From Nocardia abscessus NBRC 100374 (GTDB lineage: Bacteria > Actinomycetota > Actinomycetes > Mycobacteriales > Mycobacteriaceae), in the NCBI RefSeq assembly GCF_000308455.1, contig NZ_BAFP01000270.1, positions 23,769-87,768 of the forward strand: DNA of 64,000 bases. Direction: 5' to 3'. Numbering within the stretch: the first letter of the stretch is position 1; every line of letters starts with the position of its first letter. Under the pieces are notes generated by a model. That model saw only the letters and a list, made by a program, of their open reading frames with translations, made no database searches and was not told the origin of the DNA. The translations under genes and the position numbers were made by a program. Positions 8,432-16,938 of this stretch are shown piece by piece.

Positions 8432-9547
8432 ATGACCAGACACGCGCATTATGTCGGCACCCTGCCCGCGGAACTGACGACGGACGATCGCGCCGTCATG
8501 CAGTGGTTCACCGACCACAGCGAGGGATGGCCGGTCACCGCCGTGCCGTGCGACCTCGACCCGGACTGGATTCTCGACTATCTGCGCACGCGCAAGCACC
8601 ATACCGACGTCTTCGAGATCGTCCGGGCGGGCGAGTACGCCGATTACAGCGATTTCCCCAGCTATGGTCTGCGAGCGGGCCGTACGTTGCAGCCGCGGCA
8701 TGTATCGATGGACCGGGTGGAGCGAATCGGCCGAGTCGTGGAAGCCTTCGAGTCGCTCCGGAGTGAGCGGCCGGAGCTGGCGGAAACGAAAGTCCAGATC
8801 AGTCAACCCAATCCACTGGATCTGGCGATGTTCGTCTTCGCCGGTGCCGCGGTCTCGGGCGGGCTCCCCGTCTGGCCCGCTCTGCGTCGCTTCGGTGTCG
8901 TGGTGGACGCGATCCGGCAGCTACCGGTGTTCACCGAAGCGGTGGTGCAGGAGATGACCGAGATCGCCGACCGGTACGGCGACCGGGTTGTCTGGCAGCT
9001 GGAGTCGCCCATCGCGCTGTTGAGTATGGTCAAAGCCGAGCAACTGTGGTCGCAGTGGGCGCTCGCCCCGCTCGTCGCACGGCAGCTCGCCGGGTTCATC
9101 GGGCGGATGCACGAGATCGGGGCCGAGGTCATCGTGCACCTGTGCTACGGCGACTACCAGCACAAGAGCCTGCTGACGCCACGCAGTCTCGCCCCTGCGG
9201 TGAATTTGCTCGGCCGCACCGCACGGCTGCTGAACAAGCGGGGGACGCCACTACCTCCGGTGCATATTCCCTGCGCTTACGGGGCCGAGCCCGCTCCGCT
9301 GGACCCGCGATTCTATGCACCGTTGCGCAAGCTCGATCCGGACTGGAGAGTGATCGCCGGCGTCGTTTCTCCGGACTCCGGCGAGGGCAGTGCCGAGGCG
9401 CTTGCTCTCTTCGAACAAGCTGCTGGTCGCGAGGCGTACGGTGTCGCCACCGCCTGCGGACTCGGCCGATGCACCGTCGACGAGGCGCAGCGGGCGGTCG
9501 CGACCACGGTCTCGACAGCAGCCGCCCGTGCCGGTCGCGAACCGTAA
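8432..9547 (+). CDS. MetE-like (UROD/MetE-fold) zinc protein
   Basis: A 371-residue TIM-barrel protein resembling the C-terminal catalytic half of cobalamin-independent methionine synthase. The methyl-transfer zinc ligands appear conserved. VHLCYGDYQ (His236, Cys238) matches the HMCYCEF region of MetE, and ACGLGR (Cys342) matches its DCGLKTR motif. QPNPLDLA (about 132) corresponds to the substrate-loop region. The N-terminal folate-binding barrel of full MetE (about 750 residues) is absent, so the methyl donor is probably not methyltetrahydrofolate polyglutamate. It may use another methyl source or act on another thiol. The ATG at 8432 gives a protein aligned with the family; no strong ribosome binding site is seen. 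The atypical P450 gene follows 169 bases downstream on the same strand. Confidence 0.75.
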   Translation: MTRHAHYVGTLPAELTTDDRAVMQWFTDHSEGWPVTAVPCDLDPDWILDYLRTRKHHTDVFEIVRAGEYADYSDFPSYGLRAGRTLQPRHVSMDRVERIGRVVEAFESLRSERPELAETKVQISQPNPLDLAMFVFAGAAVSGGLPVWPALRRFGVVVDAIRQLPVFTEAVVQEMTEIADRYGDRVVWQLESPIALLSMVKAEQLWSQWALAPLVARQLAGFIGRMHEIGAEVIVHLCYGDYQHKSLLTPRSLAPAVNLLGRTARLLNKRGTPLPPVHIPCAYGAEPAPLDPRFYAPLRKLDPDWRVIAGVVSPDSGEGSAEALALFEQAAGREAYGVATACGLGRCTVDEAQRAVATTVSTAAARAGREP

Positions 9548-9716
9548 TCTGCCCGACGGCGGCCGGTGGCGATCCGCCGGAGGGCGAATTACCTTGTCCG
9601 GACACTTCTCTCGGGCCGAGCGCGCCGCCGCCTAGGTCAGCACCACGATCGGAGCGTTGCTATGTTGCTAGCGTAAGCGGGTCGCCGAGCTCTGGACGAC
9701 AGGACTTGGAAGGCAC

Positions 9717-11069
9717 GTGTACCCGCTCACCGACCCGTATCCGCCGAATCCTGTTCCAGCACTTGGAGTCACATCCTTGACCACACCACAGTCCCCGATG
9801 TCCGCGCCACACGCCACTGGATCCGGAGCGTGCCCCGTCCAGCACGGATCTCCCGCCGATGCGGATGTCCTACGAGTTCTGCTGTACACGAAGGAGTTCG
9901 TCGCCGACCCACATCACGCATACCGCGAGATGCGTCGTCAGTACGGCTCGCTCGTGCCGATCGAGCTGGCGCCCGGTGTGCCGGCCACCCTCGTGATCGG
10001 CTACCAGACCGCGGTGCGAATCCTCAGTGACCCTGACCACTTCCCAGCCGATCCGCGAACGTGGCAGAAGTCCATCTCCCCGGACTCTCCCGTTCGGCCG
10101 ATGATGGAGTGGTATCCGGCCGCCCGGTACAACACCGGGCTCGCGCACGATCGCTATCGGAGTGCCTCCGTCGACGCCATCGACGGGATCGACCTGTTCG
10201 ACGTGCCGTCCATGGTCGAGCAGATCGCTCTCCCGCTGATCAACGCCTTCTGCGAAGCCGGATCCGCCGACCTGGTGACGCAGTACGCATTTCCGCTCGT
10301 CCTCGAGGTCCTCAACCAGATGGTCGGCTGCCCGGCCGAGATCGGTGAGCGGGTCGCGACCGGTATGGCCGCGCGCTTCGACACGGTCCGGGGTCCCGAG
10401 GGCATGAAGATGGTCAAAGAGGCGTTGATGCAGCTGATCCGGATCAAGCGCCAACAGCCCGGCAACGATGTCACCTCGCGCCTGGCGCATCATTCGACCG
10501 ACCTCGATGACGTCGAGATCTTCGCCCAGCTCATGAGCTTCTACGGGGCAGGCTTCGAAGCGCAGCGCAATCTGATCACCAATGCCTTGCTGCTGATGAT
10601 CACCGACGACAGGTTCCGGTTCGGCGACGTCCTCGGGCGGAACCTGTCGACCACCGACGCGCTCGACGAAGTCCTGTTCAACGATCCGCCGATGGCGAAT
10701 TTCTGCACGACGTACCCGCGCCAGCCGATCATGGTCGACGGTGTCTGGTTGCCCGCGGACCAGCCGGTCGTCATCAGTCTCGCCGGCTGCAACAACGACC
10801 CGCAGATCCGCGGAACCGACGAACCCGGCGGCAGCCGGATCGGCAACCGCTCCCATCTGGCATGGAGCGCGGGCCCGCACGCCTGCCCGGCGAAGTCCGT
10901 CGCGTACATGACGGTGCAGAACGCCATCGACCAGCTGCTCGATGCCCTGCCCGAAATACAGTTGGCCAAGCCGGCGAACGAACTGCAGTGGCGGCCGGGT
11001 CCGTTCCATCGGGCGCTGATGGCTTTGCCGGTCGTCTTCCCCAAGTCCCCACCGGTGACCATCGGATAG
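9717..11069 (+). CDS. Cytochrome P450, CYP157-like, lacking the ExxR motif
   Basis: A 450-residue haem protein. The cysteine-ligand loop is LAWSAGPHACPAKSVAY (Cys390), a variant of FGxGxHxCxG. The K-helix normally carries ExxR, but here it reads DEVLF (Glu318, Phe321), so the arginine is missing. The I-helix core reads AGFEAQ (278-283) in place of AGxE/DTT, with no proton-relay threonine. Loss of ExxR is known for the CYP157 family of Streptomyces, and the sequence around DEVLFNDPPMANF resembles that family. Function is unknown; it may not be a classical monooxygenase. The GTG at 9717 follows GGAAGG; TTG 9777 or ATG 9798 are alternatives, because the first ~35 residues are low complexity. A strong hairpin follows at 11216. 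Confidence 0.85.
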   Translation: MYPLTDPYPPNPVPALGVTSLTTPQSPMSAPHATGSGACPVQHGSPADADVLRVLLYTKEFVADPHHAYREMRRQYGSLVPIELAPGVPATLVIGYQTAVRILSDPDHFPADPRTWQKSISPDSPVRPMMEWYPAARYNTGLAHDRYRSASVDAIDGIDLFDVPSMVEQIALPLINAFCEAGSADLVTQYAFPLVLEVLNQMVGCPAEIGERVATGMAARFDTVRGPEGMKMVKEALMQLIRIKRQQPGNDVTSRLAHHSTDLDDVEIFAQLMSFYGAGFEAQRNLITNALLLMITDDRFRFGDVLGRNLSTTDALDEVLFNDPPMANFCTTYPRQPIMVDGVWLPADQPVVISLAGCNNDPQIRGTDEPGGSRIGNRSHLAWSAGPHACPAKSVAYMTVQNAIDQLLDALPEIQLAKPANELQWRPGPFHRALMALPVVFPKSPPVTIG

Positions 11070-11215
11070 GAGCCGCCCGGCGATCCGTGGCCATCGCAGC
11101 GGCGGTCCCGATCCGGGCGTCCGTCGGTACGGCGTGGCTGCCGGAAACTGTCCGCGCGGGCGCCTACGATGATCATGCTGTGCGACGTGGCGGCGCTGCA
11201 CGGCGAACGGGGAAG

Positions 11216-11251
11216 CGGCCCGTCCGGCGTAATCCAACGCCGGGCGGGCCG
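11216..11251. terminator. Strong hairpin after the P450 gene
   Basis: The arms at 11216-11230 and 11237-11251 pair over 15 positions (one G-T wobble) around a 6-base loop. It lies 147 bases past the P450 stop in a ~415-bp stretch (11070-11485) with no recognisable gene. No long T-tract follows, as is common for actinobacterial terminators. Confidence 0.6.
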
Positions 11252-11485
11252 TTGCATTCGAGCCTCCCGACCGGTGTGCACCGTGAGTCACAGCGACGTT
11301 CAGTCCGTCGTACCGGCCTCCCGGATACTTCCCGCGCCCGGCCTCGACCCGTGGGAGGCGGCACGGAAGACCGGAGGATCGTCGTCGCAACAGAAATCCT
11401 TGTCGCGCAACAGGTGTGCTGAAGTGTTTGTCGCCGAGCGACGCGGGTAGGCAACGACGAGTGGCGTATGTCAGGAGGTCGGAGT

Positions 11486-11866
11486 ATGGCAGCGAACAAT
11501 AGGGTCGGGCAGTTGCGCAGCGTTGTGCTGGATTGCCCCGAACCGCGCAAACTCGCCAGGTTCTATCGCGAGCTGCTCGGGGGAGAATTACTCGAGGACG
11601 ATGACGACGACTGGGTGGTGCTGGTCGAGACCTCCGGTAGGCGCATCGCGTTTCAGACAGCGCCACAATATAAACCGCCGCGATTCCCGGACCCGGAGGC
11701 GTCCCAGCAGATCCATTTCGACGTACTGGTGGACGACATCGCGAAAGCCGAGCCCGCGGCGCTCCCCCTGGGTGCGACGCTCGTGCAAGCCGAAACCGAC
11801 GGTGCGTTCCGCGTTTACGCCGATCCGGTTGGACACACTTTCTGTTTGGTGTGGCTCCCGGAGTGA
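11486..11866 (+). CDS. VOC/glyoxalase-fold protein
   Basis: A 126-residue vicinal-oxygen-chelate family protein. It has the family opening VGQLRSVVLDCPEPRKLARFY, the HFDVLVDDI strand-helix unit in the middle and the final DPVGHTFCLVW motif. The possible metal ligands are the His of IHFDV and the His of VGHTF. Such proteins bind small hydrophobic ligands, detoxify methylglyoxal-type compounds or confer antibiotic binding; the substrate cannot be told from sequence. AGGAGG (11473-11478) lies seven bases before the ATG at 11486. It stands alone between the P450 region and the leftward acidic protein gene. Confidence 0.85.
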   Translation: MAANNRVGQLRSVVLDCPEPRKLARFYRELLGGELLEDDDDDWVVLVETSGRRIAFQTAPQYKPPRFPDPEASQQIHFDVLVDDIAKAEPAALPLGATLVQAETDGAFRVYADPVGHTFCLVWLPE

Positions 11867-11970
11867 GTTCAGCCCGGCTCCGGCCCGTCACCCGCACGGC
11901 GATCGCTCCATATTCGCGCGATCGTCGCAGGAGTGACGCGCCGGACCACAGCGGGTAACGGCCGATCAGC

Positions 11971-12405
11971 TCATTCGGGCGGGGCCGGTCGACGGATCTC
12001 GTCGGCCACCGAACCGCCCGCGATGTCGGCTGCGACGCCGATCTCCTCCTCGTAGCGGTGGTCGACTTGCACCCCGTCGCTGTCTCCGGTGATGTCCTCG
12101 AGCCTCTCGGTTCTACCGGGCCGGGCCTCCTCGGTCTCCGGCGCTCGGTTCGGGTCGACGTCCGGCTCCTCTTCGGCGAGCCGCTCGCCGATCGGGCGAG
12201 GATGAGCTTGCTCCCACGCCGTCACGCCGTACTTCGTGGCCCCGCTCCAGTGTTCCGGCGGGTCCATGCCGGCCTCGAGCGGGTCGGAACGCAGCCGGTC
12301 CTCATCGAGGTCCTCGGCGCTGCTCAGGGCCGCCGGATCGGTTTCGACCGAGTCGGGCGCGCCCGTGTCCTGGGGCGGGTCGTAGGTCTCGTTCGGTTCG
12401 GTCAT
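11971..12405 (-). CDS. Acidic DUF5709-like protein
   Basis: A 144-residue, very acidic, proline-rich and probably largely disordered protein. The block LDEDRLRSDPLEAGMDPPEHW and the later GERLAEEEPDVDP match what I remember of DUF5709, a small actinobacterial family of unknown function. (The first block is split as LDEDRLRSDP and LEAGMDPPEHW.) It has no signal peptide, membrane helix or catalytic motif. An AGGAGG-like site (GGAAAGGAGGCAGCG) precedes the ATG. It is transcribed leftward after the beta-lactamase-family gene, with which it could be cotranscribed across ~130 bases. Confidence 0.65.
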   Translation of the reverse strand: MTEPNETYDPPQDTGAPDSVETDPAALSSAEDLDEDRLRSDPLEAGMDPPEHWSGATKYGVTAWEQAHPRPIGERLAEEEPDVDPNRAPETEEARPGRTERLEDITGDSDGVQVDHRYEEEIGVAADIAGGSVADEIRRPAPPE

Positions 12406-12533
12406 CGCTGCCTCCTTTCCTGCACTCAGCGACTTCCCGCAACTCTCCTCGGCAAACCCTCGGGAAATGGTCGCGGCGAGGAACTGCGATCACCCACCGG
12501 AAATGGGCCGCGTGTCCGGTATGGCGGCGATCG

Positions 12534-14132
12534 TCACTTCCGGGTGAATACGCCGAGGTGCTCGGTGTCGTAGTACTCGAGGATGAGCTTGTCGCCCTCG
12601 AAGGTCGCTTGGGAGACCGAACCATGATTGGCGTTCTCGCCTGGGGGAGTGAAGACGAAAGTATCGCCGTTCCAATGTTTCAGAGGGAAGGTCATATTGT
12701 GCGGGCCCAGGCTGAGCGTCAGGGAACCGCCGGTGGCGCTGACTGTCGCCGGTCCGTAGTAGGCGTTGTCGTAGCTGCCCGCATACGACGCCGAGGGTCG
12801 CGCGGGAGCCGGATCGGCGGGCGGCTGTTCGCCGGCCAGTGCGCCCGCCGGCGCGCCGAGCGGCTCGAACGCCGTGCGATACAGCGACCGCCAGTCCTGC
12901 TGGATCTTTCCGAACTGGACCAAGTCGGCGAACTCCGCGTTGAGCGTTTCGGGCACCCCGATCGGCGCCGCGTTGGTCAGTGTCACGATGCCGACGTCCG
13001 CCGAGGGGATCAGGGTGAACGCGGTACCCGCACCGAGGCCGAACGCGCCCGAGTGACCGAGGACGACGCGGCCCGACGCGGAATCGCTCACGTTGAAGCC
13101 GAATCCGTAGAACCCGGCTCGCGCGTCGGGCGTTTTCGGCGGCGACGACATGACTTGCGGGGAGACGGCGGGCAGCAGATCCTCCGGGGGCACCAAGACG
13201 GAGCCACCTGCGGAGCCGTTCGCGAGCACCATCGTCATCCATTTGGTCATGTCCGTCACCGAGGAACTGACCCCTCCCGCCGGGGACTGCGCGTCCGGTT
13301 GCCGCTGCGGGTTCGCGACCTCGTACTTCCCGTCGACGAGGACGTGCCCCTCGGCCCGGTTAGGGCGGGACGCGAAGTCGGCGTAGCGGGAACTGGTCGA
13401 TTTCATACCGAGTGGGCCGTAGATCGTTCGCTCGGACAACGTCTCCCAGTCGGTCCCGGCCGCGGCGGCCACGGCGACGGCGGCCGCGGTCAATCCGAAA
13501 TTGGTGTATTCGTAAGAATCCCGGAAGGCGCCCAGCGGCAACTGCCGAAGCCGGTCGAGTACCTGCTGACGGTCGTAACCGAGGTCCTCCAGTAGGTCGC
13601 CCGCGTGCTCGGGCAGCCCGGAGCGATGCGCGTACAGGTCGCCGACCGTGACGTGTTCGGTGACGTAGGGATCGGCCAGCGCGAAAGACGGCAGCAGCCG
13701 ACGCACCGGAGTGTCCCATTCGACGCCTCCGGCGGCGATCCGGCGAGCGACGACGGTCGCTCCGATGGGCTTGGAGACCGACGCCAGCTGGAAGACCGTA
13801 TCCGCGTCGACCTTCTCCTTGGTAACAACGCTGCGGACGCCGAAGCCCTGGCTGTACACGACCTTTCCGCCGTGCACGACGGCGACCGCCATGCCGGGGA
13901 TACCGGAGGAGGCGAGCAGATCTTCGGCGAGCTGGTCCACTTCGCCCACGGCGTCATCGATCCGTCCGTCCGGGATCGGCACACCCGCGACCTGGTTGGG
14001 CATCGCCGTGGAACTGGAGGGAGACCCGGCCCCGGTGGGGTCCTGCTCGTCGTCGCCGCATCCCGTCACGGCGAGAATGGTGGCCGTCGCCATCGCCATG
14101 GGACCGAGCAGTGCGCGCCGCAGTGTGCTCAC
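12534..14132 (-). CDS. Lipoprotein beta-lactamase-family (class C-like) serine hydrolase
   Basis: A 532-residue exported hydrolase. The N-terminus has a lipobox (LAVTGC, Cys25), so it should be membrane-anchored outside the cell. The serine-beta-lactamase/DD-peptidase fold is shown by SVSKP (SxxK nucleophile and base) and YTN (YxN). The third motif near the domain end resembles HSGA. A C-terminal ~110-residue beta domain follows (GSYDNAYYGPATVSATGG...), as in many PBP4*/esterase relatives. The members include esterases, D-aminopeptidases and beta-lactamases, and the real substrate is unknown. AGGAGG is seven bases before the GTG start. No nearby regulator of the BlaI type is seen, though a BlaI-like site occurs upstream of the atp cluster at 45969. 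Confidence 0.88.
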   Translation of the reverse strand: MSTLRRALLGPMAMATATILAVTGCGDDEQDPTGAGSPSSSTAMPNQVAGVPIPDGRIDDAVGEVDQLAEDLLASSGIPGMAVAVVHGGKVVYSQGFGVRSVVTKEKVDADTVFQLASVSKPIGATVVARRIAAGGVEWDTPVRRLLPSFALADPYVTEHVTVGDLYAHRSGLPEHAGDLLEDLGYDRQQVLDRLRQLPLGAFRDSYEYTNFGLTAAAVAVAAAAGTDWETLSERTIYGPLGMKSTSSRYADFASRPNRAEGHVLVDGKYEVANPQRQPDAQSPAGGVSSSVTDMTKWMTMVLANGSAGGSVLVPPEDLLPAVSPQVMSSPPKTPDARAGFYGFGFNVSDSASGRVVLGHSGAFGLGAGTAFTLIPSADVGIVTLTNAAPIGVPETLNAEFADLVQFGKIQQDWRSLYRTAFEPLGAPAGALAGEQPPADPAPARPSASYAGSYDNAYYGPATVSATGGSLTLSLGPHNMTFPLKHWNGDTFVFTPPGENANHGSVSQATFEGDKLILEYYDTEHLGVFTRK

Positions 14133-14283
14133 GGGTCGCCTCCTGGCTGTTGTAGCGACAAAAGACCAGATAAAGGCTAGTTCAGATGAGATTGCTGGGG
14201 GCGGATTCGGTGGTCTTCGGGACGGTGGGCGAGGCGTGGACGCGCTCGCCCACCGTCGAAGACGGGCGACGTTCGGCCACGAG

Positions 14284-16005
14284 CTATCCGGCGGCGGGTG
14301 TCTTGCGAATCTCCACGATCGGAAGCACCAGCGCGGCAGGCGAGCCTGCCGGAACGACCGGATGCACGGGCGCGATCGGGGCGATACGCCGGTATCCCGT
14401 ACCCACCGGCGGCCGGGCGTCCACTTCGCCTTTGTTCGGCCAGTACGCCGCCGCGCGCTCGGCCTGCGCGGTGATCGTCAGCGAGGGGTTGACGCCGAGG
14501 TTGGCCGACACCGCCGCACCGTCGACGACGCTGAGTGTCGGGTACCCGTACACCCGGTGGTAGGCGTCGATCACGCCGTGCTCGGCGTCGGCTCCGATCG
14601 CCGCCCCGCCCAGGAAGTGGGCGGTGAGCGGGATGTTGAAGATCTCGCCCCAGCTGCCGCCCGCGATGCCGCCGATCCGTTGCGCGACCCGCCTGGTCAC
14701 GTCGTTGCCCACCGGGATCCAGGTGGGATTGGGCTCGCCGTGGCCTTGCTTGCTGGTGAGTTTGCGGCCGAACAGGCCCCGCTTGGTGTACGTGGTGATC
14801 GAGTTGTCCAAGTGCTGCATGACCAGCGAGATGATGGTCCGTTCGCTCCAGTTCTTGGTGCTCAGGAAGCTGAGCAGATCCATCGGATGCCGCAGCACTA
14901 TGCCGAGGAAGCGCAGCCAGCGCGGAATCCGGCCACCGCCGTCGACCATGAGCGTCTGGAGCAGGCCCATGGCATTGGAGCCCTTGCCGTAGCGGACCGG
15001 CTCGATGTGTGTATCCGGGGTGGGATGGATGGACGAGGTGATCGCGACGCCCTTGGTGAAGTCGACGCCCGGGCCCACCTTCTTGGTGGCCGCGCCGACG
15101 ATCGATTCGGAATTGGTGCGCGTCAGCACGCCGAGCCGGTCGGACAGATCGGGCAGCACGCCCTTGTCTCGCATGGCGAACAGCAGCTTCTGGGTTCCGC
15201 GGGTGCCCGCGGCGAGCACGACGTGTCCGGCGGTGAGCGTCCGAGGTTGCTTGCGTATCCAAGCGCCGGTGCGGGCAGTGGACACGTCCCAGGTGCCGTC
15301 GGGGTGCGGGCGCAGTTCGGTGACGGTCGTCATCGGGATGACCTCGACGCCGGCCTGCTCGGCCAGATAGAGGTAGTTCTTCACGAGGGTGTTCTTCGCG
15401 CCGTACTTGCAGCCGACCATGCAGTCGCCGCACTCGACGCAACCGGTCCGCTCGGGCCCCACACCGCCGAAGTACGGGTCCGGCACGGTCTTTCCCGGCT
15501 CGCCGAAGAACACGCCGACCGGAGTCTGCACGAAGGTGTCGCCCACGCCCATGTCGTCGGCGACGGCCTTGAAGACCTCGTCCGCGGGCGTCATGTGCGG
15601 ATTGCGCACCACGCCGAGCATCTGCTGCGCTCGCTCGTAGTACGGGGTCAGCTCGTCGCGCCAGTCGGTGATGTCACGCCACTGCGCGTCGCGGAAGAAC
15701 GGCTCCGGCGGCACGTACAGGGTGTTCGCGTAGTTCAGCGACCCGCCGCCGACCCCGGCGCCACCGAGGATGAGGACGTTGCGCAGCGGGTGGATGCGCT
15801 GAATGCCGTAGCAACCGAGTGCGGGCGCCCAGAGGAACTTCTTCAGCTCCCAGCTGGTCTTGGGCAGCTCGTCGTCGGCGAAGCGCCGGCCCGCCTCCAG
15901 TACGCCGACTTTGTACCCTTTCTCCACCAGCCGAAGCGCGGTGACGCTGCCGCCGAACCCCGACCCGACGATCAGCACGTCGAAATCCGTCGTCCGCTGG
16001 TCCAT
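14284..16005 (-). CDS. choD: Cholesterol oxidase, GMC family
   Basis: A 573-residue FAD enzyme that oxidises 3-beta-hydroxysterols to 3-keto steroids with release of H2O2. It has the N-terminal FAD motif VLIVGSGFGGSVTAL, and a cysteine-rich insert GCVECGDCMVGCKYGAKNTL is typical of mycobacterial ChoD. The GMC active-site pair is formed by the His of LTAHFLGG and the Asn of NLGVNPSLTI. No signal peptide is present, so it is probably cytosolic or leaves the cell by another route. GAGGAG lies six bases before the ATG. The gene is divergent from a TetR gene, and the inverted repeat in between (16134-16165) suggests regulation by that protein. Homologues are well known in Mycobacterium and Nocardia. 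Confidence 0.93.
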   Translation of the reverse strand: MDQRTTDFDVLIVGSGFGGSVTALRLVEKGYKVGVLEAGRRFADDELPKTSWELKKFLWAPALGCYGIQRIHPLRNVLILGGAGVGGGSLNYANTLYVPPEPFFRDAQWRDITDWRDELTPYYERAQQMLGVVRNPHMTPADEVFKAVADDMGVGDTFVQTPVGVFFGEPGKTVPDPYFGGVGPERTGCVECGDCMVGCKYGAKNTLVKNYLYLAEQAGVEVIPMTTVTELRPHPDGTWDVSTARTGAWIRKQPRTLTAGHVVLAAGTRGTQKLLFAMRDKGVLPDLSDRLGVLTRTNSESIVGAATKKVGPGVDFTKGVAITSSIHPTPDTHIEPVRYGKGSNAMGLLQTLMVDGGGRIPRWLRFLGIVLRHPMDLLSFLSTKNWSERTIISLVMQHLDNSITTYTKRGLFGRKLTSKQGHGEPNPTWIPVGNDVTRRVAQRIGGIAGGSWGEIFNIPLTAHFLGGAAIGADAEHGVIDAYHRVYGYPTLSVVDGAAVSANLGVNPSLTITAQAERAAAYWPNKGEVDARPPVGTGYRRIAPIAPVHPVVPAGSPAALVLPIVEIRKTPAAG

Positions 16006-16133
16006 GTGGAACTCCTCGATCTGTCGCCAGTGACTCGGCTAACACTACTCCCGGGTAAGTAACGGTTCGCAACTCGCCCTGAACGGCTGATCGCCCTCGG
16101 ATGCCGCGGTGAGCGACCGATCTCGAACCGAAA

Positions 16134-16165
16134 AGAGCGATGCTCTCAATAGTTGACATCGCTCT
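16134..16165. promoter_or_regulatory. Operator-like inverted repeat between choD and tetR
   Basis: AGAGCGATG (16134-16142) and CATCGCTCT (16157-16165) are perfect 9-bp arms 14 bases apart. A consensus -35 box, TTGACA (16153-16158), overlaps the right arm. Suitable -10 spacing would place transcription near the TetR start codon at 16188, so that mRNA may be leaderless. The geometry fits TetR autorepression and control of choD. Confidence 0.65.
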
Positions 16166-16187
16166 CTGAAACCCGCATGGTTTTCCT

Positions 16188-16886
16188 ATGCCGACGACGC
16201 CTCGCGCCCGAGCCCGGGCCCAGACCATGAACGACATCGTCCGGATCGGACGGGAACACCTGGCGACCGACGGCGCCGCGGCGCTGTCGCTGCGCGCGGT
16301 GGCGCGAGACCTCGGCGTCGTGTCCTCGGCCGTCTATCGGTATGTCCGCAGTCGTGAAGAGCTGCTCACCCTGCTCGTGGTGGACGGTTACAACGCCCTC
16401 GGCGACGCGGTCGACGACGCACTGTCCGACGCCCCCGACGACCCGATCGATCAGCTGCGTTGTCTCGGGCGTACCGTGCGGCGCTGGGCGCTGGCCGAGC
16501 CCGCCCGCTACGGGTTGCTGTTCGGCACTCCGGTCCCCGGCTACGACGCGCCGGCGGCCGAGACCGTCGCACCGGGCACGCGCGTGATCGCGACGATGCT
16601 GACGCTGTTCGCGCGCGCCCACCACGCCGGTCGGCTCGCGGCGCCTGCCCGGGAACCGCGGATATCCGCGCCGCTGGCGGGCAGTTTCGCCTCGATCCGG
16701 GAGGAGTTCCGGCTCGAGCTGCCCGACTGGCTGGTCGTGCGCGGCGTGACGTTCTGGGTCGGCCTGTTCGGCGCGGTGAGCGCCGACGTCTTCGATATGT
16801 ACGGCGCCGACACCTTCGCCGACCGTGACGAATTGTTCGAACTCCAGCTCGACGGTTTGCTGGACATGCTGGGTCACCGCGGGTGA
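16188..16886 (+). CDS. TetR family regulator divergent from choD
   Basis: A 232-residue repressor. The helix-turn-helix is at about 35-60 (ALSLRAVARDLGVVSSAVYR), followed by the usual YVRSREELLTLLV. The C-terminal domain resembles the WHG-type TetR_C domain (ARYGLLFGTPVPGY). No ribosome binding site precedes the ATG, and a TTGACA box lies 30 bases upstream, so it may be translated from a leaderless mRNA. It probably binds the inverted repeat at 16134-16165 and controls itself and the cholesterol oxidase gene. The ligand might be a steroid, but this is inference from position. The nitronate monooxygenase gene follows 52 bases downstream on the same strand. Confidence 0.9.
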   Translation: MPTTPRARARAQTMNDIVRIGREHLATDGAAALSLRAVARDLGVVSSAVYRYVRSREELLTLLVVDGYNALGDAVDDALSDAPDDPIDQLRCLGRTVRRWALAEPARYGLLFGTPVPGYDAPAAETVAPGTRVIATMLTLFARAHHAGRLAAPAREPRISAPLAGSFASIREEFRLELPDWLVVRGVTFWVGLFGAVSADVFDMYGADTFADRDELFELQLDGLLDMLGHRG

Positions 16887-16938
16887 TCACCCGCCGGAAT
16901 GGGGGAGCCCGCGCCCGGTCTGGATGGCGTGTGCTGCG

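Noticed and set aside
9870..11897. 675-codon open frame on the minus strand
   Set aside because: It is the antisense shadow of the P450 and VOC genes, with Arg/Gly/Asp-rich low-quality composition and no family motif.
13711..16062. 783-codon open frame on the plus strand
   Set aside because: It lies opposite the beta-lactamase-family and cholesterol oxidase genes, whose catalytic motifs are clear; the plus frame has no motifs.
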